Source: CAYZXU01 sp964482535
GTDB lineage: Bacteria; Desulfobacterota; Desulfobacteria; Desulfobacterales; BuS5
Length of the DNA: 7,684 bases
Reading direction: 5' to 3'
Assembly (NCBI GenBank): GCA_964482535.1
Contig: CAYZXU010000116.1
Span: 1 to 7,684 of the forward strand
Position numbers and translations under genes: made by a program. The notes below the pieces were generated by a model, which saw nothing but the letters and a program-made list of their open reading frames with translations, had not been told where the DNA came from and did no database searches. Below are positions 4,083 through 7,684 of the stretch, piece by piece (the first letter of the stretch is position 1; each line of letters begins with the position of its first letter).

Positions 4083-6017
4083 ATGAACGACAAAAAGCAA
4101 ACCCATGAATTTAAAACTGAAGTGCAGCAACTTTTAAAGCTTATCATAAATTCCATGTATTCAAACAAAGAAATTTTTTTGCGGGAATTAATATCAAACG
4201 CATCGGATGCAATAGACAAACTCCGCTTTAAGGCACAGACTGATCCTCAAATTCTGGGTGATAATACTGAATTTAAAATTAAAATCATACCAGACGGCAT
4301 AAAAAGGACTATTGAAATAAATGATAACGGGATAGGCATGACATATGATGAAGTTCTGGAAAATATCGGCACAATAGCCAAGAGTGGAACTTCAGCCTTT
4401 ATGGAAGCCCTGGAAGCCAGCCAGAATAATGACTCCCTGGCGCCTGAATTCATAGGTCAGTTTGGTGTTGGTTTTTACAGCGCTTTTATTGTTGCAGACA
4501 GTGTAACACTTATTACAAAGGCAGCCGGCTCTGAAACTGCCGTCAAGTGGGAATCCTTTGGCGACGGTTCCTATACTATTGAAGAGACTGACAAAGATGA
4601 ACGCGGCACCAGGATAATCCTTGAGTTAAAAAAACAGGAAAAAGATGAACAGGACTTTACGGAAGAGTGGACAATAAAAAATATTATAAAACAGCACTCT
4701 GATTTTGTCACATATCCCATAGTAATGGATGTTGAGAAAGACGAGCCCATACCTGAAAATGAACAGATCAAAGATAAAGACGGCAAAACAATAGGGGCAA
4801 AAACAAAAAAGGTTGTAAACGAAGAGACATTAAACTCCATGAAAGCCATATGGATGAAAAACAGGCAGGATGTTTCCGAGGAAGAGTATGACGAATTTTA
4901 TAATCATATAAGCCATGACTGGAACAAGCCGGCGGAGCACATTCATATGAAGTTTGAAGGAACAACAGAGTACAGCGCCCTGCTTTACCTACCCTCAAAA
5001 GCGCCCTTTGATCTTTTCAATCCTGAGCGCAAACATGGCGTGCATCTGTACTGCAAACGTATTTTTATTATGGATAACTGCAAAGAATTAATGCCTGAAT
5101 ACTTCAGTTTTATTAAGGGTATTGTTGATGCATCCGATTTAAACTTAAATATAAGCCGTGAAATATTGCAGCAAGACGTTTTGGTAAGAAATATTCGCAG
5201 AAATCTTACCAAAAAAATCTTTGAGCTGTTAGAAAACATGGAAAAAGAAAAATATGAAGAGTTTTTCAACGAATTCGGATCAATTCTTAAAACAGGCATC
5301 CATACAGACCCTGAAAACAAGACAAAGATATCAGAACTTATTAGATACAAAACAACAAAATCAGAAGACAAATACATATCTTTAAAAGAGTATGTGGATA
5401 ATATGCAGCCTGAGCAAAAAGTCATATATTATATCACGGGAGATAATATGACTTCGCTGCTGAACAGCCCGCACCTTGAACAGCTTAAGGAAAAAAATTT
5501 CGAGGTTCTTTTGATGAACGATCCCATAGATGAGTGGGTTGTACAGTCAATGACCGAATATGATGGAAAGACACTCAAAAGCGCAGAAAAAGGGGATCTT
5601 GATCTTGAAGATGATGCACAAAAAAAAGAAAAAGATGAATACACACCTCTTTTCAGCCATATTAAGGCAAATCTGGAATCAACAATAAAGGAGGTTAAAC
5701 CTTCAACACATTTAAAAGATTCAGTGGCCTGCCTGTCAGGAGACGCTTATGATATGAGCGCCTATATGGAAAAAATCCTTAAGGCTTCTGGCCAAAAACC
5801 GCCTGAAGAAGCCAAGAGGGTTCTTGAACTGAATATTAATCATCCTCTTCTTGCAAAGATAAAACAGCTCTACGAAAAAGACAGAAAGGATCCTGTCTTA
5901 AAAGAGTACAGTTACCTTCTGCTTGATATGGCTATTATAGGAGAGGGAGGAAAAGTTGAAAACCCGTCTCGTTTTTCACAAATGATAGGTGGGCTTATGG
6001 TGGATGCGCTTGGTTAA
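4083..6017 (+). CDS. htpG: Molecular chaperone HtpG (bacterial Hsp90)
   Basis: HtpG is the cytosolic homodimeric Hsp90 chaperone; its ATP-driven clamp remodels client proteins with DnaK. It has 644 residues from the ATG at 4083, compared with 624 in E. coli. The N-terminal GHKL ATPase domain shows LRELISNASDAIDKLRF (33-49, with E35 and N39), DNGIGM (81-86), IGTIAKSGT (95-103) and GQFGVGFYSAF (125-135), the full nucleotide-binding set. The middle domain contains NISREILQQ with the ATP-contacting arginine at 359 and the RNIRRNLTKK helix that follows. The C-terminal dimerisation domain ends QMIGGLMVDALG. A lysine/glutamate-rich segment around residues 500-520 (DLEDDAQKKEKDE) is an acidic linker. 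All key residues are present and the gene looks intact. A heat-shock-like promoter lies upstream, and the 3' end overlaps queE by 14 nt, so the que genes are probably co-transcribed. Confidence 0.98.
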   Translation: MNDKKQTHEFKTEVQQLLKLIINSMYSNKEIFLRELISNASDAIDKLRFKAQTDPQILGDNTEFKIKIIPDGIKRTIEINDNGIGMTYDEVLENIGTIAKSGTSAFMEALEASQNNDSLAPEFIGQFGVGFYSAFIVADSVTLITKAAGSETAVKWESFGDGSYTIEETDKDERGTRIILELKKQEKDEQDFTEEWTIKNIIKQHSDFVTYPIVMDVEKDEPIPENEQIKDKDGKTIGAKTKKVVNEETLNSMKAIWMKNRQDVSEEEYDEFYNHISHDWNKPAEHIHMKFEGTTEYSALLYLPSKAPFDLFNPERKHGVHLYCKRIFIMDNCKELMPEYFSFIKGIVDASDLNLNISREILQQDVLVRNIRRNLTKKIFELLENMEKEKYEEFFNEFGSILKTGIHTDPENKTKISELIRYKTTKSEDKYISLKEYVDNMQPEQKVIYYITGDNMTSLLNSPHLEQLKEKNFEVLLMNDPIDEWVVQSMTEYDGKTLKSAEKGDLDLEDDAQKKEKDEYTPLFSHIKANLESTIKEVKPSTHLKDSVACLSGDAYDMSAYMEKILKASGQKPPEEAKRVLELNINHPLLAKIKQLYEKDRKDPVLKEYSYLLLDMAIIGEGGKVENPSRFSQMIGGLMVDALG

Positions 6018-6666
6018 TGACCGGTTTACGGTTAAAGTTAATGAAATTTTTTACAGCATTCAGGGAGAATCCACATATTCCGGCATGCCCTGTATCTTTA
6101 TCAGGCTTTCGGGATGCAACCTGAGATGTTCCTGGTGCGATACAACTTATGCATATGACCAGGGCTTTGATATTACGATAGATGATATACTTAAACAGGT
6201 TAAAAAATTTAATTGCCGGCTTGTGGAAGTTACAGGAGGAGAACCGCTCCTGCAAGCCGGCACACCTGTTTTAATAGAAAGGCTTTTAAACAAGGGGTAT
6301 GAAGTCTTGCTGGAAACAAACGGTAGTCTTGACACAACCGGAATAGATAAAAGATGCATTAAAATAATCGATGTCAAATGTCCTTCAAGCGGTGAAAGCA
6401 AAAAAAACAGGCTTGAAAATCTTAAAAGGCTGACCCCCCTGGATCAGGTAAAATTTGTTATTAAAACAAAAGATGACTATGATTTTGCAAAAAAAATATT
6501 AAAAGAGATTCCTGGAATTTCCGGAAACCGTGTTCTATTTTCCCCTGTATCAAAAAAGCTTAAACCTTCTTTACTGGCAGAATGGATTCTTGATGACGGG
6601 CTTAAAGTAAGGCTGCATTTACAGATACATAAAATAGTATGGCCTGACATTAAAAAAGGGGTATAA
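6004..6666 (+). CDS. queE: 7-carboxy-7-deazaguanine synthase QueE (radical SAM)
   Basis: QueE converts 6-carboxy-5,6,7,8-tetrahydropterin to 7-carboxy-7-deazaguanine, the ring-contraction step of queuosine synthesis, using S-adenosylmethionine, Mg2+ and a [4Fe-4S] cluster. With the ATG at 6004 it is 220 residues. It begins VNEIFYSIQGEST (12-24), carries the cluster motif C38-x3-C42-x2-C45 in GCNLRCSWCDTTY, and has the SAM-binding TGGEP at 77-81. The C-terminus is the QueE-typical VRLHLQIHKIVWPD. The start is uncertain: ATG 6004 (AGGTGGG 10 nt upstream), TTG 6010 (GGTGG 6 nt upstream) and GTG 5989 are in frame, and all overlap the htpG 3' end. ATG 6004 is preferred as a regular start codon giving a family-typical length. 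The overlap suggests translational coupling with htpG; queC follows after 1 nt. Confidence 0.95.
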   Translation: MRLVNDRFTVKVNEIFYSIQGESTYSGMPCIFIRLSGCNLRCSWCDTTYAYDQGFDITIDDILKQVKKFNCRLVEVTGGEPLLQAGTPVLIERLLNKGYEVLLETNGSLDTTGIDKRCIKIIDVKCPSSGESKKNRLENLKRLTPLDQVKFVIKTKDDYDFAKKILKEIPGISGNRVLFSPVSKKLKPSLLAEWILDDGLKVRLHLQIHKIVWPDIKKGV

Positions 6667-6667
6667 T

Positions 6668-7357
6668 GTGAAGCAAAAAAAAGCGGTTGTCCTGTCAAGC
6701 GGAGGCCTTGATTCAACAACTGTAATGGCAATAGCCAAAAAAGAAAACTTTGAAATTTTCAGTTTAAGCCTGTTTTACGGTCAGCGCCACTGGCTTGAAA
6801 TTAATGCCGCTAAAAGAGTCGCTGCAGCATTAGGTGTGAAAAAACATATTATTATCAATACGCAGCTCGATAAAATAGGAGGTTCTGCTCTTACAGATGA
6901 TATTGATGTGCCAAAAGACAGGGATATGAAAAAAATGGGTGAAAATATACCGGCAACCTATGTTCCGGCAAGAAATACAATTTTTCTTTCATTTGCCCTT
7001 GCCTGGGCGGAAACGCTTAACTCTTCAGATATCTTTATCGGTGTCAATGCCATGGACTACAGCGGTTATCCTGACTGCAGACCTGAATATATTGAAGCTT
7101 TTGAAAAAATGGCAAACCTTGCAACAAGAGCAGGTGTTGAAAACAGAACACTGATAAAAATAAGGACTCCACTTATGGAAATGACCAAAGCCCGGATCAT
7201 TAAAAAAGGGGTTGACCTTGGAGTCGATTATTCCTTAACATTTAGCTGCTATGATCCTTCGCCTGAAGGTTTGTCATGCGGCCGCTGCGACAGTTGTATA
7301 TTAAGAAAAAAAGGGTTCAAAGAGGCCGGACTTAAGGACCCTGTGGAATATGCCTAA
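6668..7357 (+). CDS. queC: 7-cyano-7-deazaguanine (preQ0) synthase QueC, GTG start
   Basis: QueC is an ATP-dependent amidotransferase-like enzyme that turns 7-carboxy-7-deazaguanine, the QueE product, into preQ0 with ammonia. It has 229 residues. The PP-loop SGGLDS lies at 11-16 near the N-terminus, FYGQRHWLE follows at about 36-44, then the YVPARNTIFLS block and GVNAMDYSGYPDCR. The zinc site near the C-terminus is C194, C204, C207 and C210 (in FSCYDPSPEG and SCGRCDSC). The start is GTG, one base after the queE stop, with AAGGGG six bases upstream; the overlapping ATG at 6666 is out of frame. QueD and a GTP cyclohydrolase, needed earlier in the pathway, are not in the window. preQ0 feeds tRNA queuosine through QueF, or occasionally DNA modification; the context here (no dpd genes) favours the tRNA route. 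Confidence 0.98.
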   Translation: MKQKKAVVLSSGGLDSTTVMAIAKKENFEIFSLSLFYGQRHWLEINAAKRVAAALGVKKHIIINTQLDKIGGSALTDDIDVPKDRDMKKMGENIPATYVPARNTIFLSFALAWAETLNSSDIFIGVNAMDYSGYPDCRPEYIEAFEKMANLATRAGVENRTLIKIRTPLMEMTKARIIKKGVDLGVDYSLTFSCYDPSPEGLSCGRCDSCILRKKGFKEAGLKDPVEYA

Positions 7358-7377
7358 AGCTGCAAAGCCGCAGTTTT
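7356..7377 (+). terminator. Possible intrinsic terminator of htpG-queE-queC
   Basis: AAAGCTGC (7356-7363) pairs with GCAGTTTT (7370-7377) in an 8-bp stem with one G-U pair and a six-base loop, overlapping the queC stop. The T-tract is short (four Ts, then GAGTTTT), so termination strength is uncertain. The large palindrome at 7401-7497 could reinforce it. Confidence 0.4.
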
Positions 7378-7400
7378 GAGTTTTAGGTTTTGGAAAATTT

Positions 7401-7497
7401 TTGGTGGATTCGCTACGCTTAATCCACCCTACACATTTTATATAAAATTGGTAGGATTGTAGGGTGGATTAAGGAGCGTAAGCGACGAATCCACCAA
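7401..7497. repeat. REPIN-like inverted REP doublet, copy B
   Basis: A 97-bp element with the same ends as copy A (TTGGTGGATTCG at 7401-7412 and its reverse complement at 7486-7497). The two hairpins have stems GGTGGATT/AATCCACC at 7403-7410/7421-7428 (10-nt loop) and 7463-7470/7488-7495 (17-nt loop). The GTAG tetranucleotides are at 7429-7432 (as CTAC) and 7459-7462. The outermost palindrome extends through flanking T and A runs. It sits between the converging queC and hydrolase genes, 5 nt from the stop of the latter, where a strong hairpin could act as a bidirectional terminator. Compared with copy A, the long- and short-loop hairpins are swapped while the spacer keeps its direction. Confidence 0.85.
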
Positions 7498-7502
7498 AAT
7501 AA

Positions 7503-7684
7503 CTAAAGCTCTTTTAAAAATTCTTCCGACGTATTTATCCTAAATAAAGGCGCAATAAATCCCCTTCCATATGTATTAACAACAGCATCATGATACTCCT
7601 GCCTGTGGGCTGTGCAGCAGTCTTTAATAATAACTGCATTAAAGTCGGATGCAAGTGCATCAAGGGCGGTTGTAAGTACGCACA
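7503..7684 (-). CDS. Isochorismatase/nicotinamidase-type cysteine hydrolase, C-terminal fragment
   Basis: Only the last 59 codons are in the window; the 5' part lies beyond position 7684. The visible protein begins CVLTTALDALASDFNAVIIK and continues DCCTAHRQEYHDAVV to the end EEFLKEL. This matches the C-terminal part of the isochorismatase-like hydrolase fold: the nucleophile-cysteine segment (CV-x-T-x2-D-A, Cys codon at 7682-7680), a strand ending in D-x-C/A, and the EYHDAVV helix where the family often has E-H-x2-A-L. The Asp and Lys of the triad lie outside the window. Members include nicotinamidases, isochorismatases and many uncharacterised amidases, so the substrate cannot be assigned. 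The end converges on queC across REPIN-like copy B. Confidence 0.8.
   Translation of the reverse strand, partial: CVLTTALDALASDFNAVIIKDCCTAHRQEYHDAVVNTYGRGFIAPLFRINTSEEFLKEL

Noticed and set aside
4985..5425. A 146-residue open frame antisense to htpG.
   Set aside because: It has low-complexity Ser/Phe/Leu composition typical of antisense shadows and lies fully inside an intact conserved gene.
3707..7497. A composite transposon carrying htpG-queE-queC.
   Set aside because: The flanking repeats are short palindromes without a transposase, the carried genes are housekeeping, and no target duplication was seen.

Overview
The window is AT-rich chromosomal DNA from a flagellated, Gram-negative-type bacterium. 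The gene set (fliS/flaG, csrA with fliW, a YqgE/AlgH protein, htpG, queE/queC), a DUF3782 nuclease-like protein and a small lysine- and cysteine-rich protein fit a low-GC Desulfobacterota (Desulfobacterales-like) sulfate reducer. That placement comes from overall character, not from a database match, and is only moderately certain.

Layout. (1) 2-894, plus strand: the 3' part of fliS and complete flaG, the end of a late flagellar (filament) operon. (2) 1083-1877, plus strand: a DUF3782/PD-(D/E)XK-like protein with a striking 54-bp (18-residue) tandem repeat. (3) 1910-2601, minus strand: csrA-fliW, convergent to the above. CsrA is an mRNA-binding translational repressor and FliW its protein antagonist, so the flagellar filament genes and their post-transcriptional control circuit sit side by side. 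Both genes use non-ATG starts. A perfect 14-bp inverted repeat and a -24/-12 (sigma54-type) motif lie directly upstream of csrA. (4) 2877-3023, plus strand: a 48-residue four-cysteine protein, convergent with yqgE/algH (3046-3615, minus). (5) 3616-4082: a non-coding stretch holding a 95-bp inverted REP doublet (REPIN-like) and the htpG promoter region. (6) 4083-7357, plus strand: htpG-queE-queC, tightly packed (14-nt overlap, then a 1-nt gap) and probably one operon. HtpG is the bacterial Hsp90; QueE and QueC carry out consecutive steps to preQ0, the precursor of queuosine in tRNA. (7) 7401-7497: a second REPIN-like copy. (8) 7503-7684, minus strand: the C-terminal end of an isochorismatase/nicotinamidase-type cysteine hydrolase cut by the window edge.

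Most of the window is conserved housekeeping and flagellar content; I see no complete new defence or mobile system. The most notable non-genic signals are the two REPIN-like elements, whose hairpins carry the 5' GTAG tetranucleotide typical of RAYT-associated REPs and which bracket htpG-queE-queC, and the palindrome and promoter in front of csrA. The repeat-built DUF3782 protein and the four-cysteine miniprotein are the least understood genes.
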